A DNA stretch of 12,127 nt from an uncultured Mycoplasma sp. (lineage in GTDB: Bacteria > Bacillota_I > Bacilli_A > RF39 > UBA660). Location of the stretch: positions 1 through 12,127 of the forward strand of contig CANOGG010000009.1 in assembly GCA_947565485.1 (NCBI GenBank). The letters are read 5' to 3'. Below are positions 1 through 7,418 of the stretch, in pieces. Within the stretch, counting starts at the first letter, position 1. Every line of letters starts with the position of its first letter. Below the pieces are notes generated by a model. That model made no database searches, was not told the DNA's origin, and saw nothing but the letters and a program-made list of their open reading frames with translations. A program made the translations under genes and the position numbers.

Positions 1-159
1 ATGCTGAATATAATTTTAGGCCATCACCCGTTATTTAATACACAGCGTATTTTTTATAGTAAAGTAATCTAAAGACGGTGATTTCTTTGTATCTGATTGG
101 CTAAGAAATAGAAACACTATTGAATTTTTAGGTATTTGGGAAGAAATTCATAATCCTAA

Positions 160-191
160 TTTTAATTATGGCGAATTCGCCATAATTAAAA
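160..191. repeat. Perfect 32-bp palindrome with no spacer
   Basis: The left arm TTTTAATTATGGCGAA (160-175) is followed directly by its exact reverse complement (176-191), centred on an EcoRI-like GAATTC. It lies inside the KilA-N remnant and encodes NFNYGEFAIIK. It has no loop and no following T-run on either strand, so it is not a typical terminator. It may be a two-fold protein-binding site, a cruciform-prone sequence or a coincidence of coding. Confidence 0.9.
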
Positions 192-692
192 GCCAAGCAG
201 GATTAAATAGTTATAAAATTAGTGTTAAAGAATGGGTAGAAAAAACAAATGCAATTGGTATAATGTCAAAAGCTGGAAGATATGGCGGAACATATGCACA
301 TAAAGATATAGCTTTTGAATTTGGCATGTGGATAAGCCCCAAATTTAAATTATTACTTATTAAAGAATTTGAAAGATTAAAAGCAGAAGAACAAAAACAA
401 CATGGATGGAATGCTAAAAGAGAACTTTCGAAAATAAACTATAGAATACATACTGATGCAATTAAGCACAATTTAATCCTCACAACATTAACTAAAGAAC
501 AAATAAATTATATTTATGCAGAAGAAGCAGATGTTTTGAATATGGCATTATTTGGTATGACTGCAAGAGAGTGGAGAAGTAAAAATCCTAATTTAGATGG
601 AAATATTCGAGATTATACTACTATAAATAAATTAATCTGTTTAGCAAATTTAGAAAATCTTAACTCTGTATTTATAAATGATGGATTAAAAC

Positions 693-721
693 AATCTGAA
701 AGACTAATCTGAAAGACTAAT
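693..721 (+). repeat. 13-bp tandem duplication that breaks the KilA-N frame
   Basis: TCTGAAAGACTAA (695-707) is repeated exactly at 708-720, and the period-13 match extends over 693-721. Thirteen bases shift the frame by one and create TGA at 710-712. Deleting either copy restores a continuous frame to TAG 798-800. Replication slippage is the simplest origin. Confidence 0.9.
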
Positions 722-801
722 AAGATTAAATAGGATTGCTATTTCGCAAATGCAAATTCTTGGTGATAGTGATATAAAATATTTAAATGAAGGTACGTAG
801 T

Positions 802-1038
802 ATGACTTCTGTGACGCAAAGAATAAAACAAAGTTTTAAAAGAAGAAAATACTCATAATAGTTTAATTGGCCTAGCTGTTGATTATTTAACAAGACTTAT
901 AATGCCACAGAAGATAAAATTGTCCAAAAAACAGATACCTTAAATAAACAAGGCCTACTAAATAGAAATATGGCCGCTTTAAAGGGAACATTAACAGGTG
1001 CATTAAAAGATGAGTATGTTTTAGAACGAAAAAAATAA
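802..1038 (+). pseudogene. Frameshifted remnant of a small conserved hypothetical gene
   Basis: Three short pieces in successive frames look like one decayed gene. From ATG 802, two bases after the KilA-N stop and behind a GAAGG ribosome site, comes MTSVTQRIKQSFK. From about 833 in another frame comes LKEENTHNSLIGLAVDYLTR. From 898 in the third frame comes YNATEDKIVQKTDTLNKQGL and LKGTLTGALKDEYVLERKK, ending at TAA 1036-1038. The start TSVTQRIKQ and the later SLIGLAVDYLTR resemble, from memory, a hypothetical protein common in Clostridia that begins TSVTQRI.QIKQPRGGY; here the part between them is deleted. I do not recognise the last piece, which may come from another gene. Position and phase suggest co-transcription with the KilA-N gene before decay. 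No function can be assigned. Confidence 0.5.
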
Positions 1039-1067
1039 TATAAAATAATTTTAGACCTAATAAAACC

Positions 1068-1106
1068 AAACTAATATTGGAAATTATCTCTCATATTAGT
1101 TTTTCT
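1068..1106 (+). terminator. Intrinsic terminator after the decayed region
   Basis: The arms AAACTAATAT (1068-1077) and ATATTAGTTT (1093-1102) are a perfect 10-bp inverted repeat, and the second arm runs into TTTTCT. The loop is 15 bases. The stem is AT-rich, so termination may be weak. Confidence 0.65.
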
Positions 1107-1126
1107 ATGTTTAAAACTTAAAAAGT

Positions 1127-1155
1127 TAGACACCACATCGGAATTGTGTTATAAT
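1127..1155 (+). promoter_or_regulatory. Sigma-A promoter of the ABC exporter operon
   Basis: The -35 is TAGACA (1127-1132) and the -10 is TATAAT (1150-1155), with a 17-base spacer and an extended -10 TG (TGTTATAAT). The spacer contains CACA (1134-1137) and TGTG (1145-1148) facing each other, a possible small operator. The expected start near 1162 leaves a leader of about 30 bases before the GGAGGG ribosome site. Confidence 0.75.
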
Positions 1156-1193
1156 TATTTCTATGACTAATAAAATAAATTGGAGGGATGTAT

Positions 1194-3368
1194 TTGAAAA
1201 AAAATAATAATTTAACCTTATTTATAATACCTGTCATAATAGTCATTGTCTTACTGGCAATTCAAGCTTTCTGTGAACTAGAATTACCAGGATACACATC
1301 AAGTATTATCAATAATGGTATTCAACAAGGGGGAATTGACTCAAGTGTTCCAGAAGTCTTAACTGACGAGATGTATCATGCTATTTTAAAAGTAAGCAAC
1401 GAAGATATCGGTATTAATGCTAGTTACGACTTAATCAACAAAGATAATTTAAGTAAAAAAGATTTTGCGACTCTTAGTAAAAAGTACCCAATCTTAAAGA
1501 AACAAAACATATATCTTTTAAACAACAAACTAAACGATGAAGAAAAAGAACTCTTAGAAGAAAGAATGGCTCTACCTTTAATCGTTGTCGCTTCTTTCGC
1601 CAACAATAAAGAAAATCCTAATAATAATCTTGCTTGGCTTATGAGTTTAGATAAAGAAACTTTTAATAATGTTGTTAAAACTATCACTGACCAGTTTCAA
1701 AATCTCGACGAATCAATGCTTAGTCAATATGGCACTCTAGTTGTAAAAGATATCTATAAAACAGTGGGCATTGACATGGATAAATACCAAATAAACTATA
1801 TTATTAATAAAGGTTTAGGTATGCTTCTAATCGCTGGTATTGCCATGGCTGTTGCTATTCTAACAGGTTATCTTATAAGCAAACTAGCCGCTCGTATCAG
1901 CTACACTCTAAGAAATAAAGTGGTCAATAAAATCCTATCTTTTAGTACTGCGGAATTTAAAGAGTTTGGTGCCTCAAGCCTTATAACCCGCTCTACAAAT
2001 GATATTGAACAAATCAAAAACTTCTTTGTTATGCTCCTACGTATTGTCGTTTTTGCTCCTATTATGGGAATTGGTGCATTCATCAAAGTTTATGATAATC
2101 CTCTAAACTGGCTCATTGCCATTGCCATTATCGCGATTATCATCTTAATCAGTATTTTATTTTCACTCGCTATGCCTAAGTTTAAGAGTATGCAAAAGCT
2201 AATCGATAAAATGAACTTAGTATCTCGTGAAATTATTACCGGTATGCCAGTTATCAGAACTTTTAACACCGAAGAATACGAAGAAGAACGTTTTGACAAA
2301 GCAAATGTTAAACTAACCAAAACTAATCTTTTCGTCAATCGCTTAATGGGTATCATGATGCCTACTATGACTTTAATCATGAACTTTATAAGTATTGCTA
2401 TCATCTGGTATGGTGCTAAAGAAATAGACTTGGGTACTCTTCAAGTTGGTACTCTTCTAGCCTTTATTACTTATACTATGCAAATAATTATGGCTTTCTT
2501 AATGATTTCTATGGTCTCAGTTATGCTTCCAAGGGCTTTAGTATCTCTAAAACGTATTAAAGAAATACTCCAAAAAGAGGTAAGCATCACAGAACCAGAA
2601 CAACCAAAACACTTTAAAAAAGACCAAAAAGGCCTTGTCGAATTTCGTGATGTCAGCTTTAAATATCCTGATGCTGATGAAGCAATGCTAAAAAACATCA
2701 GTTTCACAGCAACTCCTGGTACTACTACGGCTTTTATCGGCTCAACAGGCTCAGGTAAGTCTACACTTATTAACTTAATACCTCGTTTCTTCGATGTTAC
2801 TAAAGGTGAAATAATTGTTGATGGCTTAAATATTAAAGACGCTAGTATCAAAGACTTACGTGACCGCATTGGTTATGTACCCCAACAAGGCATGCTCTTC
2901 TCTGGTACCATCGAATCTAACTTAAAGCTTGGTAATGACAACCTAAGCGCCACCGAAATGGAAGAGTGTGCTAGTGTCAGTCAAGCCTTAGAATTTATCA
3001 ATAATAAAGAAGATAAATTTGAGAGTGACATTTCCCAGGGCGGTTCTAATGTCTCCGGCGGTCAAAAACAAAGACTATCTATTGCCCGGGCTATTGCTAA
3101 AAATCCGGAAATCTACATTTTTGATGACTCATTTAGCGCTCTTGACTTCAAAACTGATGCCGCTTTACGTAAAGCTCTAAATAAACATGCTAAAGATGCA
3201 ACTATCTTAATTGTTGCCCAGCGAATTAGCACCATTATGAATGCCGATAATATTATCGTTTTAAATGAGGGCGAAATAGTAGGTTCTGGAACTCATAAAG
3301 AACTTATCAAAAATTGTGGGATATATAAAGAGATAGCTCTTTCTCAATTAAAGGAGGAGGATTTATAA
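1194..3368 (+). CDS. ABC exporter subunit A (fused permease-ATPase) with degenerate ATP site; TTG start preferred
   Basis: Membrane half-transporter expected to pair with the next gene product and export an unidentified substrate. Numbering is from the ATG at 1188. TM1 is about 11-31, followed by a polar extracellular insert of about 160 residues (about 45-205). TM2 starts near 210, TM3 near 279, and TM4-6 run to about 450. The ATPase domain has Walker A GSTGSGKS (518-525), signature VSGGQ (622-626), Walker B IYIFDD (D646, D647) and switch motif IVAQR (Q678). The catalytic Glu is thus Asp and the switch His is Gln, the hallmark of the degenerate site in heterodimeric exporters such as TM287/288. 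The start is probably TTG 1194, which sits six bases behind GGAGGG (1182-1187); the ATG at 1188 abuts that site with no spacing. The stop TAA overlaps the next start. The family is certain; the substrate (drug, lipid or peptide) is unknown. Confidence 0.95.
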   Translation: MKKNNNLTLFIIPVIIVIVLLAIQAFCELELPGYTSSIINNGIQQGGIDSSVPEVLTDEMYHAILKVSNEDIGINASYDLINKDNLSKKDFATLSKKYPILKKQNIYLLNNKLNDEEKELLEERMALPLIVVASFANNKENPNNNLAWLMSLDKETFNNVVKTITDQFQNLDESMLSQYGTLVVKDIYKTVGIDMDKYQINYIINKGLGMLLIAGIAMAVAILTGYLISKLAARISYTLRNKVVNKILSFSTAEFKEFGASSLITRSTNDIEQIKNFFVMLLRIVVFAPIMGIGAFIKVYDNPLNWLIAIAIIAIIILISILFSLAMPKFKSMQKLIDKMNLVSREIITGMPVIRTFNTEEYEEERFDKANVKLTKTNLFVNRLMGIMMPTMTLIMNFISIAIIWYGAKEIDLGTLQVGTLLAFITYTMQIIMAFLMISMVSVMLPRALVSLKRIKEILQKEVSITEPEQPKHFKKDQKGLVEFRDVSFKYPDADEAMLKNISFTATPGTTTAFIGSTGSGKSTLINLIPRFFDVTKGEIIVDGLNIKDASIKDLRDRIGYVPQQGMLFSGTIESNLKLGNDNLSATEMEECASVSQALEFINNKEDKFESDISQGGSNVSGGQKQRLSIARAIAKNPEIYIFDDSFSALDFKTDAALRKALNKHAKDATILIVAQRISTIMNADNIIVLNEGEIVGSGTHKELIKNCGIYKEIALSQLKEEDL

Positions 3369-5173
3369 TGGCCAGTAAAAGAAGGGGACCTCATGGTCCA
3401 GGTGCCGTTGATAAAGCCAAAGACTTCAAAGGTACTCTAAAAAAACTCTTAAAACGTGTCAGCGAATATAAAATCTTAATGGTTATAGCATTTTTATTTG
3501 CTATTGGTAGTACTATCTTTTCTATCATCTCACCTAAGATTTTAGGCAATGCCACGACCGAAATCTACACTGGAATCGTTGCTAAAATAAATGGTGTTGG
3601 TGGTATTAACTTCACAAATATCAAAAATATTCTTATCTGTTTAATAATACTTTATGTTATAAGTGCCGTATTTAGTTACATCCAAAGTCTTATCATGACT
3701 GGTATTTCTCAGCGTCTTAGCTACAAACTCCGTCGTCAAATATCCGAAAAATTAAATAAACTTCCCATGAGTTATTTTGACAAAGAAAACACTGGCGATA
3801 TCCTATCTATTATCACTAACGACATTGATACTCTGCAACTAAACTTAAACCAATCAGCAACCCAGTTAGTTACATCTATCGTCACAGTTATTGGTATATT
3901 CATTATGATGTGTACTATCAATATCACTTTGGCTATTGTTACAGCCTTAGTACTTCCTTTTGCTTCCATCTTTGTTATGTTTATCGTAAGCAAAAGTCAA
4001 AAACACTTCATCAACCAACAAAAATACCTAGCTGAAGTCGATTCTGAAGTCGAAGAAATGGTTAGTGGTCATACTGTCTTAAAAGCATTTAATGCTGAAG
4101 AAAAAAGCTTTACTAAATTTGAGAGTGATAACAAGAAATTATTTGAAGCCGGTTTTAAAGCTCAGTTCTTATCAGGACTTATGCACCCCATCATGAACTT
4201 TGTTAGTGACTTAAACTATAGCATCATCGCCATCCTAGGCGCGCTATTTGCCATCAAAGGTAAAATAACCGTCGGAAATATCCAAAGTTTTATCCAATAC
4301 TCTAAAAACTTTACAAATCCTATTGCCCAGTTAGCCCAAATATCTAGCCAAATCCAATCAATGGTCGCTGCCAGTGAGCGGGTATTTAACTTCCTCGAAC
4401 TACCAGAATACATTGACGAGGGAATACTTTCATCTCGTACTGTCGAAGGAAATGTGGAGTTTAAAAATGTTAGATTTGGTTATGACAAAAATAAAATCAT
4501 CATCAATGATTTCACTGCTAAAATAAACAAAGGCGAAAAAATTGCTATTGTTGGTCCAACTGGCGCTGGTAAAACGACTATTGTTAAACTCTTAATGCGT
4601 TTTTACGAACTAAACTCTGGTGAGATATTACTAGACGGCAAGAACATTACCGAGTATAAACGTAGTGAATTAGAAAACGTCTTTGCTATGGTTCTCCAAG
4701 ATACTTGGCTCTTTAATGGTACTATCTTAGATAATCTTCGTTATGGTAATTTAAACGCTTCTGATAAAGAGGTGATGGATGCAGCTAAAACAGCTAGTGC
4801 TGACTATTTTATTAGAACTCTTCCTGATAGTTATAACATGATTATTAATGAAGAGACAAACAACATTAGTGGGGGTCAAAAACAACTTTTAACTATAGCT
4901 AGAGCCATACTCGCTAACCCTAAAATTCTCATTCTTGATGAAGCAACTAGTAATGTTGACACCAGAACTGAAGAACTAATCCAAGAAGCCATGGATAAAG
5001 TCATGGAAGGGCGAACTTCATTTATCATTGCCCACCGTTTGTCGACTATTAAAAATGCCGATTTAATTCTCGTTATGAATGAAGGCGATATCGTCGAAGT
5101 TGGTAAACACGAAGAATTACTAGAAAAAGATGGCTTTTATGCCAAAATATATAATTCGCAGTTTGAAAAATAA
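3368..5173 (+). CDS. ABC exporter subunit B (fused permease-ATPase) with canonical ATP site
   Basis: Partner of the preceding subunit. ATG 3368 overlaps the upstream TAA by one base (TAATG), with an AAGGAGGAGG ribosome site inside the end of the first gene, so translation is coupled. A Lys/Arg/Gly/Pro-rich cytosolic start leads into six membrane segments (first at about 37-58). There is only a short loop after TM1, unlike subunit A. The ATPase domain has Walker A GPTGAGKT (396-403), signature ISGGQ (500-504), Walker B ILILDE (D524, catalytic E525) and switch H556 in IAHR. All hydrolysis residues are present, so this subunit supplies the active Walker B and switch. At 601 aa its length is normal for the family. 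No regulator gene lies beside the operon. A role in multidrug or lipid export is plausible but not shown by sequence. Confidence 0.95.
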   Translation: MASKRRGPHGPGAVDKAKDFKGTLKKLLKRVSEYKILMVIAFLFAIGSTIFSIISPKILGNATTEIYTGIVAKINGVGGINFTNIKNILICLIILYVISAVFSYIQSLIMTGISQRLSYKLRRQISEKLNKLPMSYFDKENTGDILSIITNDIDTLQLNLNQSATQLVTSIVTVIGIFIMMCTINITLAIVTALVLPFASIFVMFIVSKSQKHFINQQKYLAEVDSEVEEMVSGHTVLKAFNAEEKSFTKFESDNKKLFEAGFKAQFLSGLMHPIMNFVSDLNYSIIAILGALFAIKGKITVGNIQSFIQYSKNFTNPIAQLAQISSQIQSMVAASERVFNFLELPEYIDEGILSSRTVEGNVEFKNVRFGYDKNKIIINDFTAKINKGEKIAIVGPTGAGKTTIVKLLMRFYELNSGEILLDGKNITEYKRSELENVFAMVLQDTWLFNGTILDNLRYGNLNASDKEVMDAAKTASADYFIRTLPDSYNMIINEETNNISGGQKQLLTIARAILANPKILILDEATSNVDTRTEELIQEAMDKVMEGRTSFIIAHRLSTIKNADLILVMNEGDIVEVGKHEELLEKDGFYAKIYNSQFEK

Positions 5174-5191
5174 AATTTCAAGATACTTCCA

Positions 5192-5235
5192 AGCGGTATA
5201 TTTCAAAACCTAAAATATACTGCTTTTTATTGTTT
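5192..5235 (+). terminator. Intrinsic terminator of the ABC operon
   Basis: AGCGGTATATTT (5192-5203) pairs with AAATATACTGCT (5213-5224) through 12 positions with one G-T wobble, across a 9-base loop. It is followed by TTTTATTGTTTT. It sits 19 bases after the stop of subunit B. Confidence 0.9.
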
Positions 5236-5290
5236 TAATTTTGAAGGAAAAAATCATAAATATAAAAATTCTAAAATCACCAAAAATTTA

Positions 5291-5319
5291 TTGACAAAAA
5301 AGAATGCTTGGTATAAAAT
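5291..5319 (+). promoter_or_regulatory. Sigma-A promoter of the radical SAM-Nudix operon
   Basis: A consensus -35 TTGACA (5291-5296) is followed after 17 bases by TAAAAT (5314-5319). An overlapping TATAAA at 5312 is possible with a 15-base spacer. The expected leader is about 60 bases and contains no obvious riboswitch fold. The ribosome site is GGAGGG at 5373-5378. Confidence 0.8.
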
Positions 5320-5385
5320 GATATTAACAGACAATTAAAAACAATGCAGAAAAATTAATTAATTTAAACAATGGAGGGAATTATT

Positions 5386-6634
5386 ATGTTTAGAAAAGAA
5401 ATTAAAACTAATGAATTTATTCATATCATGGTTACAAATAGATGTAACAGGCGCTGTCCTTTTTGTTTTGATGAAAATCGCAAATTTGGTAAAGATATTA
5501 CCAAAGAAAATTATCTCAAAATCTTAGATAAAGCCAAAGAAAATAACATTAAAGAAGTTTGCATTTTAGGAGGTGAACCTCTTTTACACCCTGATATTTA
5601 CTGGATATGCAAAACTGCCAAAGAATATGGCTTTAAAACTGTCATAACTACTAATTATGTCAAACCTGAAATATTAAAACAATGTGATGAATACCTTGAT
5701 AGTATTAATATTTCTTATTATAACCAATCAGAACTACCAGACCAAAAAGAGTATAAAGCTGACATATCTTTATCGGCTCTCATGTATAAAGGTCGCTTAG
5801 ATAATAAAAAAAGAATTAGACGAATTTATTGATAAATATAAAGATAAATATCATCTACGTCTTGCCACCCTTGAACCAACTCCAAGGTTTCCAAAAGAGT
5901 TATGTGACATCAAAGAATTTCTCAATACTCTAGAATTTGATGAAAAAATAAGTCTTTTTGGTCAAATAGAAGCGGATATTTATCGTGGTGTAACTATAAA
6001 AAGACACGATATTTCTCTCCCTAAATTTGAACAACCATTTTCCTTTAATGGTCATGTTACTGGTGCTTATGACCGTTCTTGGACTGATAATTATCTCACC
6101 GAAGAAAGAGGGAAAGTTATCTTTTCATCACCCATTGGAAATATTAGAGTCTATGACGAATATGATGCCCTTGCTAAAAAACTACACAAAATATATATTT
6201 ATGACCAAGGTGATTATGTTACAGGTGTTCTCTATAACAAAGACACATCAAAATATATTTTAGTTAACCAATATCGCTATGGCATAGATAAATATACAAC
6301 AGAATTTCCCGGTGGAAGTAAAGATTATTTAGAAGATTCTTACAATGCTTGGATAAGAGAGGTTAGAGAAGAAACTGGTTATCATATTCAAAAAGAAAAT
6401 ATCAAACTACTAAGTACTTATTACCAAAATGTCGACAATAGTAAAGGTAAAGTCTACATTTTCTCTGGCGAAACATGTAATGCTGAACTAAAAAAACAAC
6501 AGTTAGACGAATTTGAACATATTAAAATAGTAGAAATGGACGCTAAAGAATTAGAAAGGCATATTTCAAGTAATAACTATTTATTAACTGAACTTATTTT
6601 CTTGAAATATAGGGCTAGTAAAAATGCAAAATAA
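5386..6634 (+). pseudogene. Radical SAM-Nudix hydrolase fusion, broken by one extra base
   Basis: The start is ATG 5386, seven bases behind GGAGGG (5373-5378); the ATG at 5371 lies upstream of that site. The first frame has the radical SAM cluster motif CNRRCPFC (C20, C24, C27, CX3CX2C) and GGEP (62-65), then stops at TGA 5830-5832. From the A7 run at 5806-5812 the frame one base on continues without a stop to TAA 6632-6634. Reading A6 joins the two as DNKKELDEF, giving a 415-residue protein. Its second half carries a full Nudix box at about 310-332 (G310, E316, R324, E325, E328, E329) of the ADP-ribose pyrophosphatase-like type. No in-frame ATG occurs between the break and the Nudix box, so this was one fusion protein. 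Radical SAM enzymes make 5'-deoxyadenosyl radicals; Nudix enzymes cleave nucleoside-diphosphate-linked compounds. The substrate is unknown. As written only the first 149 residues would be made, unless RNA polymerase slippage restores the frame. Confidence 0.85.
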
Positions 6635-7418
6635 TAATTATTTAACGATTTTAAATAATCTCTCAGAAAAGAGTCAAAAATCTTTATCTGACGAAAACTT
6701 AAATTGGATATGTGAATTAATAAAAAAATATCAACCGAAACGAATCCTCGAAATTGGTGTTTCAACTGGAGGTTCAACCGCTGTCTATTTAAACTGTCTT
6801 CAAAGTTTATGCTTAAAAAGTGAATTAATAAGTGTTGATTCTGAAATTATCGCCACCTATAAAAAGGGTCAACCTACCATCGGTGCTGAAATCGACGAGC
6901 TATCACCATTTTTAAATTTAACCAACTTTAAATTAATAAAAGGCAAATATATTTGTGAAGTCGTAAATGAAATTGGAACCTTTGATATGATTATTATGGA
7001 TACAGTTCACTTTATACCCGGTGAAGTCTTAGACTTATTATGTCTAAAAAATAATATCCATCAAAATACCATTCTAATTTTTGATGATATAAATATTGAG
7101 AGTCGCTATCCCGAAATATACTCTCAAAACCTCAATAGTTCCTCATCCAATCCTATGATACTCGCAGCTCTTTCTGGTAAACTTTTATTTCCTAATACCA
7201 TCTTACCCGAAATTGGCGGTATCATTTTAAAAGAATTTGATGAAAATAGATTACTCTTATGTCTCTGCCACAAATGGAATTCCGATATTTTAGAATGCAA
7301 AAATTACTATTTCACTAAAATAGCTGAAATTTATGGCTCTGAATTTCTCGGTAAATTAGAAACAATATATAACAATTATAAATATTCCAATTTTAACAAA
7401 GAAGGTGTCTTAAAATGA
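6624..7418 (+). CDS. Class I SAM-dependent methyltransferase
   Basis: Cytosolic protein of 264 residues with a Rossmann-type methyltransferase fold. It shows motif I ILEIGVSTGGST (E43-T52), the ribose-binding acidic position VDSE (D72), FDMIIMD (D121, D126) followed by H129, and ILIFDD (D154, D155). The arrangement resembles the Methyltransf_24 / cephalosporin-hydroxylase-like group that methylates small molecules or sugars, sometimes metal-dependent. ATG 6624 overlaps the last 11 bases of the radical SAM-Nudix frame, which supports that downstream frame having been translated. The ribosome site is weak (AGGG at 6611-6614), consistent with coupling. It overlaps the pnuC-like start by ATGA. 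The substrate is not evident; context suggests it acts on the same compound as its neighbours. An S-adenosylmethionine enzyme is likely, but O- versus N- or C-methylation cannot be told. Confidence 0.75.
   Translation: MQNNNYLTILNNLSEKSQKSLSDENLNWICELIKKYQPKRILEIGVSTGGSTAVYLNCLQSLCLKSELISVDSEIIATYKKGQPTIGAEIDELSPFLNLTNFKLIKGKYICEVVNEIGTFDMIIMDTVHFIPGEVLDLLCLKNNIHQNTILIFDDINIESRYPEIYSQNLNSSSSNPMILAALSGKLLFPNTILPEIGGIILKEFDENRLLLCLCHKWNSDILECKNYYFTKIAEIYGSEFLGKLETIYNNYKYSNFNKEGVLK

Larger units (their letters stand above)
68..800 (+). pseudogene. KilA-N domain protein, N-terminally truncated and frameshifted
   Basis: The frame opens right after a TAA at 65-67 and reads DWLRNRNTIEFLGIWEEI, then EKTNAIGIMSKAGRYGGTYA and HKDIAFEFGMWISP. 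This is the core of the KilA-N DNA-binding domain found in phage and prophage antirepressor-type proteins. The usual N-terminus (a segment like YISLTDIAKY) is missing, and bases 1-67 encode nothing similar in any frame, so the gene was cut near 67. The first ATG, at 263, lies inside the domain and is not a credible natural start. The frame stops at TGA 710-712 because 13 bases are tandemly duplicated there. Removing one copy continues the frame as SERLIRLNRIAISQMQILGD and ends at TAG 798-800, which matches the usual C-terminal helix of such proteins. The middle region (about 350-700) is the family's accessory helical part. The protein is presumably non-functional. The KilA-N call is firm; the role in a former prophage is inference. 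Confidence 0.85.

Noticed and set aside
1..67. Short frame from ATG at position 1
   Set aside because: About 22 codons, ends at TAA 65-67, no ribosome site visible and no similarity to the missing KilA-N start.
887..1069. 60-residue minus-strand frame
   Set aside because: Antisense to the better supported plus-strand remnant and across the terminator; no ribosome site.
1424..2869. Several minus-strand frames of 61-132 residues inside ABC subunit A
   Set aside because: They mirror the codon pattern of a certain plus-strand gene and have no start signals.
3772..4413. Minus-strand frames inside ABC subunit B
   Set aside because: Shadows of a certain gene with all expected motifs.
5806..5814. 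Programmed -1 ribosomal frameshift on the A-run
   Set aside because: A -1 shift leads to the wrong frame; the Nudix frame needs +1 (or -2), so only a mutation, error or transcriptional slippage fits.
707..5832. Use of TGA as tryptophan (code 4)
   Set aside because: Reading through the TGA at 710 gives TAG within a few codons and no family match; the TGA at 5830 is followed by TAA; the methyltransferase ends at TGA in an ATGA overlap; Trp is TGG throughout.
6027..6263. 78-residue plus-strand frame in the Nudix region
   Set aside because: It is out of frame with the Nudix domain, which is continuous from 5813 to 6634 and has a full catalytic box.
6577..6777. 66-residue minus-strand frame
   Set aside because: Opposite the methyltransferase start; no independent signals.
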